From Promethearchaeia archaeon (GTDB taxonomy: Archaea > Asgardarchaeota > Lokiarchaeia > Sigyniarchaeales > SOKP01), in NCBI GenBank assembly GCA_029856145.1, contig JAHQWK010000001.1:124001-188000 (forward strand): a DNA stretch of 64,000 bases. Direction: 5' to 3'. Each line of letters opens with the position of its first letter. Positions within the stretch are counted from its first letter, which is position 1. The position numbers were made by a program, and so were the translations under genes. The notes under the pieces were generated by a model. It did not search any database, was not told the DNA's origin, and saw nothing but the letters and a program-made list of their open reading frames with translations. Below, one piece after another: positions 50,551-59,035 of this stretch.

Positions 50551-53049
50551 TTAAATTAAATATGATCCCGTTTTTGATGCAATGTTATGCTTAATATCCT
50601 CTGGAGTACCTTTGGCGATTATTTCTCCACCTTTAGGACCACCTTCAGGACCTAATTCGATGATGTAATCTGCGTATGACAAGATTTCGGGATCATGTTC
50701 AATAATAATGACACTATTTCCTTCTTGTACTAATTGGGATAATAACTGCATTAATTTAACTACGTCATAAAACGATAATCCTACAGTGGGTTCATCTAGA
50801 ATATAGAGAGCATTACCTTTTCGAGCTTTTCCTAATTCTTTTGCCAGTTTAATTCGTTGTGCTTCTCCACCGCTTAACGTTGGAGCGGGTTGCCCAAGTG
50901 TAATATAGCTCATTCCAATCTCATCAAGAATTTTAAGTATCTTTGAAATGTTGGTTTGAGATCTGAATAATTCCAATGCTTCACTTACCGTCATGTCCAA
51001 CACCTCAGAAATTGTTTTACCTTTATATTTAATTTCTAAAATTTCTGGTTTATACCTTAAACCTTTACATTCTTTACAAAGGATTGTAAAACTACTAAGA
51101 AATGAAATTTGTAAATCTGTTTCACCAGTACCTTTACAAGAAGGACATCTCCCATTATCAGAATTATAAGAAAAATGTCCAGCTTTATAATTTCTCTTCT
51201 TTGCTTCTGGTGTTTTAGCAAATAAATTCCTAATTTTATCCCAGATTCCTATAAAAGAACATGGAGTAGAAGTTCTCACTCTCGAGATTGGTTTTTGATT
51301 TACCACAATTACTTCATCAATATTCTCCCATCCTTCAATAACACCAGAATATTCTAAAAGTTCATCACCATTTATTTCATTTTCACTATTGTTATCTGTT
51401 TTTTTTTGTGGCAAATCAACTCCTCGCTTGAAATATGGTGTTATCAAAGGAACTAAAGTATCTAATATGAGAGAACTTTTCCCTGATCCAGAAAGGCCAG
51501 CAATCCCAACCATCATTCCCAAAGGAATTTTCACAGTAATATTTTTTAGGTTATTTGTTTTTGCACTTCTAATTGTCAAAAATTTAGTATGTTTATCAAA
51601 ATTTTTACGTTCCTCAATAGATTTCTCTTGTAATTTAATATTTCCCCCTAAAAATTGCCCCGTATAAGAATTTTCTACTTTCTTTATTCCATCTAACATA
51701 CCTTGATATACTATTTCCCCTCCGTTAACTCCTGCTCCAGGACCAATATCAATTATCTCATCAGCAATATCTATGAAACGTTTATCATGTTCAACAATGA
51801 TGACAGTATTTCCTAATTCTTTCAATTGTTTTAATATATTAATTAGGGACTCTTTTTCTTGTTCATGTAAACTCATGCTGGGCTCATCTAATATATAAAT
51901 AAGAGAATCAAGACCAGCATCTAAATGAGTCATGAGAGACAACCGTTGAAGCTCACCACCACTCAGTGTAGGTAAGGAACGATTTAGATGCAAATATGAG
52001 AGACCAACATTGACCATGCGTTTTAAGCCTTCTAATAAACTATCTAACATTGATTTACCTTGTGGACTTTGTATATGTTGTTTACTTAGACCTCCCAAAA
52101 ATTTTACCAATTCATCAATAGTCATCATAGCTAACTTACCAATATGTTTATCTAAGATTTTAATCTCTCTAGCTTGTGTATTTATACGATAACCACCACA
52201 TTCTTCGCATTTTTTATTTGACATGAAATTTTTATGAATCTTTTGTCTTCTATAAGCACTTTTTGATTCTGAGAGAGCACGCTTTACATGTGGAATGATT
52301 CCTTCAAATTCTCTTTCTAAAATTCCAGTAAATGTTTTTGAATCCCACTCAAACGGTAATTTTTTACCACTACCATATAAGAAAACGTGCCTTACTTTTT
52401 CTGGCAAATTCTTATATGATGTTTTAATGTCAAAATCATAAAATCTTGGTAATTGCTCAACAAAACGGATTTGATCAGCAAAAACAGCCGAACCCGCTTT
52501 TGTTATTTGAATTAGGGTTCTGTTATTATCCTGAACGATTAAGGCCTCAGTAATATTCACAGTATAACCCCTTCCTTTACAAGCTAAGCACATGCCTGAG
52601 GGTTCATTAAACGAGAAATGTTTGATTTGCTTTCTGTCTACGACCATTCCACATAAATCGCAATCTAGATTATCATTAACAGGTTCCTTGCAGATAGGAC
52701 ATAGTAAAACACCTTCTGTAGCATAAAGCATTCTGAGTAAACCATAAATTCCTGTCTTAGTACCCACTGTTGAGCGTGGATTGAATACACGTGTGGTTCG
52801 TTGTTCCACTGCTACTGTGGGACTTAGACCTTCAATTAAATCAAAAGGTTTCTCATCTTCAAACTTTGGTGGAAAGCCGATAGATTGAAGATAACGATTC
52901 ATCCCCTCATCAAATATAATATCAAATGCAAGACTTGACTTTCCAGAACCAGATACCCCTGTAATTAGAATTATTTTCCCTTTATGAATATTTACATTAA
53001 TATTTTTTAAATTATGGATTCTTGCACCTATTATTTTTATCTGATTCAT
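50551..53049 (-). CDS. UvrA-like ATPase of class II (no UvrB-binding domain)
   Basis: The protein is 832 aa with two ABC ATPase units: GVSGSGKSSLAFD near the N-terminus, GLSGSGKSSLILD in the middle, signatures LSGGELQRL and LSGGEAQRIKLAKEL, and Walker B LYILDEPTVGLS. Zinc-binding cysteines are visible in CPICKEPVNDNLDCDLC and CPSCKGTGETD. After the first zinc element it goes directly to KHFSFNEPSGMCLACKGRGY, so the UvrB-binding domain of about 110 residues is missing. That marks the UvrA2/drug-resistance branch. It is last in a minus-strand cluster with PadR and BtrH-like genes. It probably binds DNA or DNA-drug complexes rather than recruiting UvrB. Confidence 0.8.
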   Translation of the reverse strand: MNQIKIIGARIHNLKNINVNIHKGKIILITGVSGSGKSSLAFDIIFDEGMNRYLQSIGFPPKFEDEKPFDLIEGLSPTVAVEQRTTRVFNPRSTVGTKTGIYGLLRMLYATEGVLLCPICKEPVNDNLDCDLCGMVVDRKQIKHFSFNEPSGMCLACKGRGYTVNITEALIVQDNNRTLIQITKAGSAVFADQIRFVEQLPRFYDFDIKTSYKNLPEKVRHVFLYGSGKKLPFEWDSKTFTGILEREFEGIIPHVKRALSESKSAYRRQKIHKNFMSNKKCEECGGYRINTQAREIKILDKHIGKLAMMTIDELVKFLGGLSKQHIQSPQGKSMLDSLLEGLKRMVNVGLSYLHLNRSLPTLSGGELQRLSLMTHLDAGLDSLIYILDEPSMSLHEQEKESLINILKQLKELGNTVIIVEHDKRFIDIADEIIDIGPGAGVNGGEIVYQGMLDGIKKVENSYTGQFLGGNIKLQEKSIEERKNFDKHTKFLTIRSAKTNNLKNITVKIPLGMMVGIAGLSGSGKSSLILDTLVPLITPYFKRGVDLPQKKTDNNSENEINGDELLEYSGVIEGWENIDEVIVVNQKPISRVRTSTPCSFIGIWDKIRNLFAKTPEAKKRNYKAGHFSYNSDNGRCPSCKGTGETDLQISFLSSFTILCKECKGLRYKPEILEIKYKGKTISEVLDMTVSEALELFRSQTNISKILKILDEIGMSYITLGQPAPTLSGGEAQRIKLAKELGKARKGNALYILDEPTVGLSFYDVVKLMQLLSQLVQEGNSVIIIEHDPEILSYADYIIELGPEGGPKGGEIIAKGTPEDIKHNIASKTGSYLI

Positions 53050-53068
53050 TTTTTTACCTCTTATTACT

Positions 53069-53734
53069 TTATTTTCTTTTTTTCAGCAATATGTAATGCG
53101 CACAATCACTATCCTTCAGTTTGGTCTTTACCATCCTAATTTCTGCCTCGATGACGCTAATATTTTCGAAAATGTCGGGATTTTCTTTTTCTTCACGGAT
53201 CTCCTTGATTTTTCTTTCTAATGGCTCATAATATTCAGTCCACCAGCAATCCTCAGGCCAGTTCAATTGTTTTATAAGTTCAAAACCACACTTAGTTATC
53301 AAATCTTGGTTCTTATCCATTGTCTTGATAGCTTGTCCAAGCACTAAATACCCTCCAACCTTGAGGATGCGATGGCACACTTTGAAGCTTTTCTTAAAAC
53401 CAATCAATTGCACCACACCTTCTTCCCAGATTAGGTCGAAATAATTATCTTGAAAATCATTCTTTAAAAGATCCATTCTTTTGGTTGTGATTCTATTTGT
53501 TAGGTTTCTTTCCTCTATCTTTTTGTTTAATTGATCTAAAAGACCTTTGTCAATATCTATCGCAATGATATCTCCATTGGTCAAGTTCGTAAGCTCGATG
53601 GTTAGAAGACCTGAACCACAACCTAGATCAAGTACTCTCGGTTTCTCCATCTTCGGAAGTGATTTAAATGCCTTTCTCGTGTATTTAAGAAAGTTTGACC
53701 TTAATTGTTGCGTGTATGATTCTTTATATGACAT
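53069..53734 (-). CDS. Class I SAM-dependent methyltransferase
   Basis: The protein is 221 aa from the ATG at 53734 (a longer reading overlaps the upstream gene and is a frame shadow). The AdoMet site is RVLDLGCGSGLLTIEL (motif I), IAIDIDKGLLDQL (motif II), YFDLIWEEGVVQLIGF (motif IV), KVGGYLVLGQAI. It carries no further domain. It sits between the DUF3795 gene (16 bases) and uvrA2 (19 bases). It may methylate a small molecule handled by the cluster, or a component of nucleic acid. Confidence 0.75.
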   Translation of the reverse strand: MSYKESYTQQLRSNFLKYTRKAFKSLPKMEKPRVLDLGCGSGLLTIELTNLTNGDIIAIDIDKGLLDQLNKKIEERNLTNRITTKRMDLLKNDFQDNYFDLIWEEGVVQLIGFKKSFKVCHRILKVGGYLVLGQAIKTMDKNQDLITKCGFELIKQLNWPEDCWWTEYYEPLERKIKEIREEKENPDIFENISVIEAEIRMVKTKLKDSDCAHYILLKKRK

Positions 53735-53750
53735 TTTATTTTTTTCCTTA

Positions 53751-54179
53751 TTATTTTTTATTTGGATTAATTTTATTACCACAATCGTAGCATTCCGCAT
53801 CGTGAATGCAAATTTCACCTTCACAAATAGGACATGTATAGAGCTCTTCTTGCTCTTGGAGCCATGCTTCAACTCCAATCTCTTCAATTCTTTTTAGGCT
53901 TTTAATCATATTTACCGAATATTTCTCTTGATAATGAGTATCGATTTTTTGTAGCTTTTGACAAGGAAATTTATCACATTCATAACAAAATTCTAATTCT
54001 TTTTTTCTTAATGCGGGACAATCTCTTCTTATAAAAGTACAATTTTTATTCCTAATTCGACATCCCTTACAGCCTATTTTATACCCTCTCTCCTCTAATA
54101 GATCTTTTTTCCAGAGGAGGTACTGCCTACAAGCACCGCAATATATACCACAGGGCGCTGCTAAATTATTATCAACCAT
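53751..54179 (-). CDS. DUF3795 cysteine-rich protein
   Basis: The protein is 142 aa with fourteen cysteines. AAPCGIYCGACRQYL (residues about 8-22), GCKGCRIRNKNC, RRDCPAL, FCYECDKFPCQKL (DUF3795 core) and a C-terminal zinc ribbon (CPICEGEICIHDAECYDC). DUF3795 proteins are frequent in archaea and Firmicutes and are likely metal- or Fe-S-binding; no function is proven. The gene is in the PadR/BtrH cluster, 16 bases from the methyltransferase. Confidence 0.75.
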   Translation of the reverse strand: MVDNNLAAPCGIYCGACRQYLLWKKDLLEERGYKIGCKGCRIRNKNCTFIRRDCPALRKKELEFCYECDKFPCQKLQKIDTHYQEKYSVNMIKSLKRIEEIGVEAWLQEQEELYTCPICEGEICIHDAECYDCGNKINPNKK

Positions 54180-54209
54180 TTTTTCACCATTTATACTTTG
54201 TAATATCTT

Positions 54210-55226
54210 TCAACTATAAAATCGTCTTAAAACTCTTAAGGCAAATAATGTAATCCATTTACTTTCCTTTCCCTTTTGTTCGATATTTGCTTGCATGCGT
54301 CCGTTGAAAGTTTTTTCCAGAATCCAACGACCATTTTCATTCTGCTTATCGATTACTAAATTAATAGCATCTAACATTCTGTCATCTTTATACCCTAATT
54401 TTGTTAATATATCTAAAACTTCCAAAGCATCAATCTTCCACATTAAAGGAAAACCAAATTGAGTCCACTCTTGCTTAGCCGCAGTACCCAAATTATGGCT
54501 TTGCTTGTATATATGATGATTAAACAAATATTCTGCTGCTTTATTAATTATTTCTTTTACACCATCTGATCTTTTATTCTGTGCAATTTCTGTTAGTGCT
54601 TTTAAATTTTTTACAACTCCCATGTGACATGTATGGGTACCCCAACAAGCTTCACCTTTCTTTGAGCCGATAATATAAGGCCAACCTTCTGGAGCGATTT
54701 TTATACCATCATCAAAGCGTTGATATTTAACAATCCAATATATTCCTTTTTGAACCCTAGGATCCTCTAAATACTCAAATCTAATAAGACTCCATAGCAT
54801 ATTACCTGTAAGACACGATAAAACTTTATTATGATCACCACCTCTACCCCCTTTATAGTATGCAAATGCTCCACTTGAATTATCCTGTGAATTTTCAAGG
54901 ATAAATTCGCATGTATTTTGAATTCTTTCATCCCTCCCATTAGCATAAAGTTCAGCTAATACGATGAATTGCCATACTGTTCCCTTATATTTAGTTCTGA
55001 TATAGTAGTTTTCAGCTGTTTCCCAATATCCCTCAACTCTTTGTTTGTTTAAAATTTTGGGAACGATACCATCAACCATGATTTTTTCTTTTGAATCTTT
55101 AACTTCAATATTGTTTTCATCCTTATCTAAAACATCTATTAGAGTTCGGTATCTAACCGAAGGATTATTCTCTTCTAATAACCAATCAATCGGATCTGAT
55201 TTAAGACATGATCTCCAGTTTTTCAA
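54210..55226 (-). CDS. Terpenoid-cyclase/prenyltransferase-like alpha-toroid protein
   Basis: The protein is 338 aa. Repeated helical pairs with Gly/Trp-rich turns such as KQRVEGYWETAENYYI, GTVWQFIVLAELYANGRDER, GAFAYYKGGRGGDHNKVLSC, LTGNMLWSLIRFEYLEDPRV and DKQNENGRWILEKTFNG resemble alpha/alpha barrels of the squalene-cyclase and prenyltransferase class. The DxDD or QW motifs of cyclases are absent, so cyclisation is doubtful; the enzyme may bind or process a hydrophobic or peptide substrate. It is encoded 16 bases after the BtrH-like gene. Confidence 0.6.
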   Translation of the reverse strand: MKNWRSCLKSDPIDWLLEENNPSVRYRTLIDVLDKDENNIEVKDSKEKIMVDGIVPKILNKQRVEGYWETAENYYIRTKYKGTVWQFIVLAELYANGRDERIQNTCEFILENSQDNSSGAFAYYKGGRGGDHNKVLSCLTGNMLWSLIRFEYLEDPRVQKGIYWIVKYQRFDDGIKIAPEGWPYIIGSKKGEACWGTHTCHMGVVKNLKALTEIAQNKRSDGVKEIINKAAEYLFNHHIYKQSHNLGTAAKQEWTQFGFPLMWKIDALEVLDILTKLGYKDDRMLDAINLVIDKQNENGRWILEKTFNGRMQANIEQKGKESKWITLFALRVLRRFYS

Positions 55227-55241
55227 ATTAATATTAACCTC

Positions 55242-56384
55242 TTAAATTTTGATTTTAGATAATTTTTTAAATAGTGATTCCTCTTGCTGAAGGATCTTTA
55301 ATGCGATAACCTGTAATTCACTAAGATCTACGTGAGCTAAACATTCGGATTTATATTCCTCAGCTGACTGCTTTAATGAATCAGCAAGAAGAGTCCAGTT
55401 TTTAGCGGAATCTCTAATAATAGGTAAAATCTCCTCTATGATCCTAAATTCTTCATTATGCCACGCTTTTGGTCCTTCTCTTAACTTAGGAGATGAAAGT
55501 AATTCTTCAAGAAAGCCTTTATATAAATTACGAAAGCTTGCCCCACCTGTGCCCCAAGTTTCTATATAACCATGTATCATTTCAAACATAAGTCTTGCAC
55601 GTGAGATTGTTCTTCCTGAAGGATCTTTTGTTTCACCTTTTAATTTCTCTTTCCATTCAGGAATCGATCGTGCAAATAATTTGAGCCCTTGAATTCCATT
55701 ATTATTCATTGAGGGTCTTAACATATTATTTACTACTTTTTGAATCGCAAGCTTAACACCTGCAGCTAAAGGAGGATGTTTCCCATCTAGTCTTCTTTGC
55801 ATAGAAAATTGCGTGTTATTTGGGCGCATAAATTTGGGACCGTGTTCAGAACTTCGGCCTTTCTTTAATTGCTCTATTGGAACCTCTTGAAATCCCTCAA
55901 ATTCAGAGTCTCCTACATAAGAAATGCCTTGTTCTTCATCATAACCTGCTAAAGTTATTGCATGGCCACCAAAATGGATATTTCCCTCTTCCTTAAAATA
56001 GGGCAGAAAACCTAAATCAATCTGAAGAATCAATGGAATATCTTCAACGATCATTTTTTTTGATTCTTCCCATCCTTTATCTGCACTTGTGAAAGATTGC
56101 TTTCTTAAAATTATTCCTAATAAGCGGCATGCCAATGAATTAGGCTCAATGGTTCCCTGTTTGCCTCCCAAAAAGAAGGGGATATCTGATTTGGGAATAA
56201 AAGACACGCTATTAGTAGTATCGAAAAATCCAAATCCCATTGTAGCATCCAAACCAAATGCCATCGGTTCTGACATGGGAAAACCATAAAATTCAAAAAG
56301 ATCTCTCATTGAAGAGGATTCACAATGATGTCCAACCCTATGGGTAAAATTATTTACTTTATGCTTCTGAACCAATCTTACCAC
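55242..56384 (-). CDS. BtrH-like peptidase-fold protein
   Basis: The protein is 380 aa. BtrH N-terminal signature: THRVGHHCESSSMRDLFEFY with Cys21 at the nucleophile position; then GLDATMGFGFF, HFGGHAITLAGYDEEQGISY (catalytic His) and VGDSEFEGF. The second half (about 200-380) is DUF4872-like, helical. BtrH is the acyltransferase of butirosin biosynthesis, which moves an acyl group from a carrier protein to an aminoglycoside; homologs may be cysteine proteases or transglutaminase-like. Its start overlaps the end of the PadR gene by 26 bases, so the two are coupled. Confidence 0.75.
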   Translation of the reverse strand: MVRLVQKHKVNNFTHRVGHHCESSSMRDLFEFYGFPMSEPMAFGLDATMGFGFFDTTNSVSFIPKSDIPFFLGGKQGTIEPNSLACRLLGIILRKQSFTSADKGWEESKKMIVEDIPLILQIDLGFLPYFKEEGNIHFGGHAITLAGYDEEQGISYVGDSEFEGFQEVPIEQLKKGRSSEHGPKFMRPNNTQFSMQRRLDGKHPPLAAGVKLAIQKVVNNMLRPSMNNNGIQGLKLFARSIPEWKEKLKGETKDPSGRTISRARLMFEMIHGYIETWGTGGASFRNLYKGFLEELLSSPKLREGPKAWHNEEFRIIEEILPIIRDSAKNWTLLADSLKQSAEEYKSECLAHVDLSELQVIALKILQQEESLFKKLSKIKI

Positions 56385-56931
56385 TTCCCTTTTTGATTTC
56401 TTCCAATACCCATTCTAAGAATTTAATATCAGCTCCTAATATTCTAATAGGGTGTTCAAATAAACCTCGTACATTTAATTTATTATGAGCATTATGTTTC
56501 AGCATTTTCTCCAGTTCCTTTTTATGTATCTTTATCTTATTTAAAGATTTTGTGAACACTTCTATTTGCTCTTCCTGAGACAGAACTGGAAGCATTGCAA
56601 AAGCAGTATAGAAATTATGATCATTTCTACCAACAAAATTGCTCAAAACATTATAGATTTGGGTTTTAAGCACTTCCTTTCCCTCTATTGTTATTTGATA
56701 AATTTTAACAGCACGATTATCTTCTTCTTCTATCCACGATTCAACTAATCCTTTTTTTTTTAAATTCTTCAATACTCCGTAAATCGATGATCTTCCAATT
56801 GCTGTCCAACTTCGCATTCCTCTCTCTTCAATTCTCTTATTTATATCTTTCCCATGACATGGATGTTCAGCTACTAACCCAAGAACAACAAAGGATACAT
56901 GACTCAATCCTATAATTTCTTCTTCTGACAT
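56359..56931 (-). CDS. PadR-family transcriptional regulator
   Basis: The protein is 190 aa. N-terminal winged helix: HVSFVVLGLVAEHPCHGKDI, NKRIEERGMRSWTAIGRSSI, YGVLKNLKKKGLVESWIEEE, which is the PadR/LmrR pattern; the C-terminal part (about 95-190) is the dimerising coiled coil. PadR regulators commonly respond to phenolics, drugs or peptides. It is the first gene of the cluster and overlaps the BtrH-like gene, so it probably controls all six. The operator is probably in the 195 bases upstream of 56931. Confidence 0.8.
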   Translation of the reverse strand: MSEEEIIGLSHVSFVVLGLVAEHPCHGKDINKRIEERGMRSWTAIGRSSIYGVLKNLKKKGLVESWIEEEDNRAVKIYQITIEGKEVLKTQIYNVLSNFVGRNDHNFYTAFAMLPVLSQEEQIEVFTKSLNKIKIHKKELEKMLKHNAHNKLNVRGLFEHPIRILGADIKFLEWVLEEIKKGSGKIGSEA

Positions 56932-57126
56932 TGCACTTAATTACTATTATGATTTTAAATTGATTCTATATTAAGACCATTCTTATATAAGAATGATATG
57001 AAAATAGATTATTTAAATTTAACGATTATTCTTGTTTATCTATTTTCAAATCCCAAAAAAGTGTTTAAAATTTTATTCGAATATTAATATGGAAAAATTA
57101 ACTATAAATTTAAAATAAGTTTAGTC

Positions 57127-58002
57127 TTATTCTTTTTCAATTTTAAATATTGCATTAGCCATTTCCAAGATAAATTTATGATTTTCTGCCCACATAAAAA
57201 AGATTTTATCTTTAATAGGAATCATTACCGTTTCAGTTATTTGTATGTATTCATCATTATGCTCGAACTTAAATTTAGGCAAATGACCTTTAAATTTTTT
57301 ACCTTTAATCTCAATCTCACTCTCTATTAACTTGATATCCACTACCCCTATACCTTTATTTAAAACTTCCTCCTTTCCTTTTCTTGAAAGCATATCAAAC
57401 ATATAATTCAATGTGTTTTCATCATATTCGACATCTCGATTATACCTAAACACCATAAATCCAGCATCTTTTACAAATTTTGCATTTGAGACTAACAGAG
57501 TAGTATCATACGCTTCAAATTCATGTGTGATCTGGCTTTTCTCGACAATATGCTCGATAACCTTCCATCCTTTTTCATAAAGAGGATTTAAATACGGTTT
57601 TAAAAAATCATCAATTTCACTAATAGAGAATTCAATGCTTTCTAAATACATAGTTTCTAATTTATCAATAACATCCAGCTCGATTTTTTCAAGCATTTCA
57701 AGTTCACTTTTCTTTTTATTTATTATTCTACTCATATATAACTCAGGACTTATTGCAGCATACATTTTTGCACCTTTTGGTCCCTCATATTCTAGATTTT
57801 CTCTTACATACCCCCTATCATGAAGTCTATTAAGGATAGAATATATTGTTGTCCTTTTTATAGGTAGATGATCTGTTAAATCTTTAATATATGTTCCCTT
57901 TTTGCCATGTTGTATAAGATTGAAATAAATTAATGCTTCTTCATGTTTTAACCCTGTTTTTTGTAGACCTTGTATATATTCTTCAGTTTTATTATCTGTC
58001 AT
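57127..58002 (-). CDS. TrmB-like transcriptional regulator
   Basis: The protein is 291 aa. Winged helix of the TrmB family: LQKTGLKHEEALIYFNLIQH, GTYIKDLTDHLPIKRTTIYS, ILNRLHDRGYVRENLEYEG, KMYAAISPELYMSRIINKKK. The rest is a ligand-binding-like domain, longer than in simple TrmB HTH proteins (TTLLVSNAKFVKDAGFMVFR, YIQITETVMIPIKDKIFFMW). It is divergent from a membrane methyltransferase; repeats between them (GTGACTA and TAGTCAC) are likely its operator. Sugar binding is typical of TrmB proteins but the C-terminal part here is not obviously sugar-type. Confidence 0.75.
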   Translation of the reverse strand: MTDNKTEEYIQGLQKTGLKHEEALIYFNLIQHGKKGTYIKDLTDHLPIKRTTIYSILNRLHDRGYVRENLEYEGPKGAKMYAAISPELYMSRIINKKKSELEMLEKIELDVIDKLETMYLESIEFSISEIDDFLKPYLNPLYEKGWKVIEHIVEKSQITHEFEAYDTTLLVSNAKFVKDAGFMVFRYNRDVEYDENTLNYMFDMLSRKGKEEVLNKGIGVVDIKLIESEIEIKGKKFKGHLPKFKFEHNDEYIQITETVMIPIKDKIFFMWAENHKFILEMANAIFKIEKE

Positions 58003-58037
58003 TAATTATTATTTGGGGTTTCAACTATAAAAAAGTT

Positions 58038-58090
58038 GTGACTATGAGTTATGACACAGCAACATTTAAATAGTCGCGACACTTAGTCAC
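58038..58090. promoter_or_regulatory. Operator half-sites and TATA box between trmB-like and methyltransferase genes
   Basis: GTGACTA (58038-58044) and TAGTCAC (58084-58090) are exact inverted copies flanking a core that contains TTTAAATA (58065-58072, archaeal TATA box) and TAGTCGCGACA (58071-58081) with the palindrome GTCGCGAC. A further ATGACAC lies at 58050-58056. Binding here would block polymerase access to the methyltransferase promoter; its ATG is 54 bases downstream of the TATA box. Confidence 0.6.
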
Positions 58091-58125
58091 AAGTAACAAT
58101 CAATTAAAATTTAAGGTATTTTAAA

Positions 58126-58890
58126 ATGAAAGAAGAAAAACCGAAATATGGCTGGTATGTGAAGAATCTAATTATTGGATTTAATATTATAGGGCTACTT
58201 GGAATAACTGCTTTTATTTATGGATTTCTAATAAATGGCTTATTGAAGATTATTCTATTAATTTCAGGATTAGCAATAATACTAGTATTTTTATGGCCAG
58301 GCATCGGAATGGTCATGATGCATCTATTATTATTAGGTAGAATATATTTAGTATCAAAAATGAAGGGATTAGATGAAATTGAAAATCCCCAAATTTTAGA
58401 CGTAGGTTGTGGAACTGGAAGAACTGCGATAAGAATTGCAAAAGAGTTAAAAAACGGAGGACATTTATATGGGATTGACATTTATTCGAAATTAGCAATT
58501 CAGGGTAATGCTTTAGATACAGTACAAAACAATGCTCACATTGAAAAAGTTGAAAATAAAACTACTTTTCAATATGGATCAGCGACAGATATTCCATTCG
58601 AAGATGAGAAGTTTGACATCGTGAATGCTTCTTCAGTCCTTCATGAAGTTCATGACTCAAACGGACAAGAGAATGCAATGCAAGAAATTTACCGTGTTTT
58701 AAAACCTGGGGGATGTTTTTACTTGAGTGAATGGAACCGCACATCATGGCAATGTGTTGCTATCGGTGGCTTATGTTGTTTTGCGTTTAAGAAAAAAGAT
58801 CACTGGAAAACTTTATTAGAAAAATATAATTTCAAGGAAATTACATACGAGACCACCGCAGGTTTTGGGATTTTTACAGCTAAAAAATAA
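58126..58890 (+). CDS. Membrane-attached class I SAM methyltransferase
   Basis: The protein is 254 aa. Two to three N-terminal membrane helices (about 14-35, LIIGFNIIGLLGITAFIYGF; 40-75) precede the methyltransferase domain: PQILDVGCGTGRTAIRIAKE (motif I), HLYGIDIYSKLAIQG (II), FDIVNASSVLHEV (IV), KPGGCFYLSEW. It probably methylates a lipid, quinone or membrane-associated substrate. It is transcribed divergently from the TrmB-like gene, from a well formed promoter, and ends before a long non-coding AT stretch. Confidence 0.75.
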   Translation: MKEEKPKYGWYVKNLIIGFNIIGLLGITAFIYGFLINGLLKIILLISGLAIILVFLWPGIGMVMMHLLLLGRIYLVSKMKGLDEIENPQILDVGCGTGRTAIRIAKELKNGGHLYGIDIYSKLAIQGNALDTVQNNAHIEKVENKTTFQYGSATDIPFEDEKFDIVNASSVLHEVHDSNGQENAMQEIYRVLKPGGCFYLSEWNRTSWQCVAIGGLCCFAFKKKDHWKTLLEKYNFKEITYETTAGFGIFTAKK

Positions 58891-59035
58891 AATTTTTTTA
58901 ATTTTTCCTTTTTTATTCAAGGGTAAATATAAATGGGGTTTTTTTGTAAAAGCAAAATGTTATTAACAATTTTGTATTAAATTCTTTAGAGATATTTAGT
59001 ACGTCGTTTTTTACGTCCACTAAAGGAGCTGACTC

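Noticed and set aside
53735..53887. Longer N-terminus for the methyltransferase at 53069
   Set aside because: The extra 51 residues overlap the end of the DUF3795 gene in another frame and look like a shadow; the ATG at 53734 fits the methyltransferase fold.
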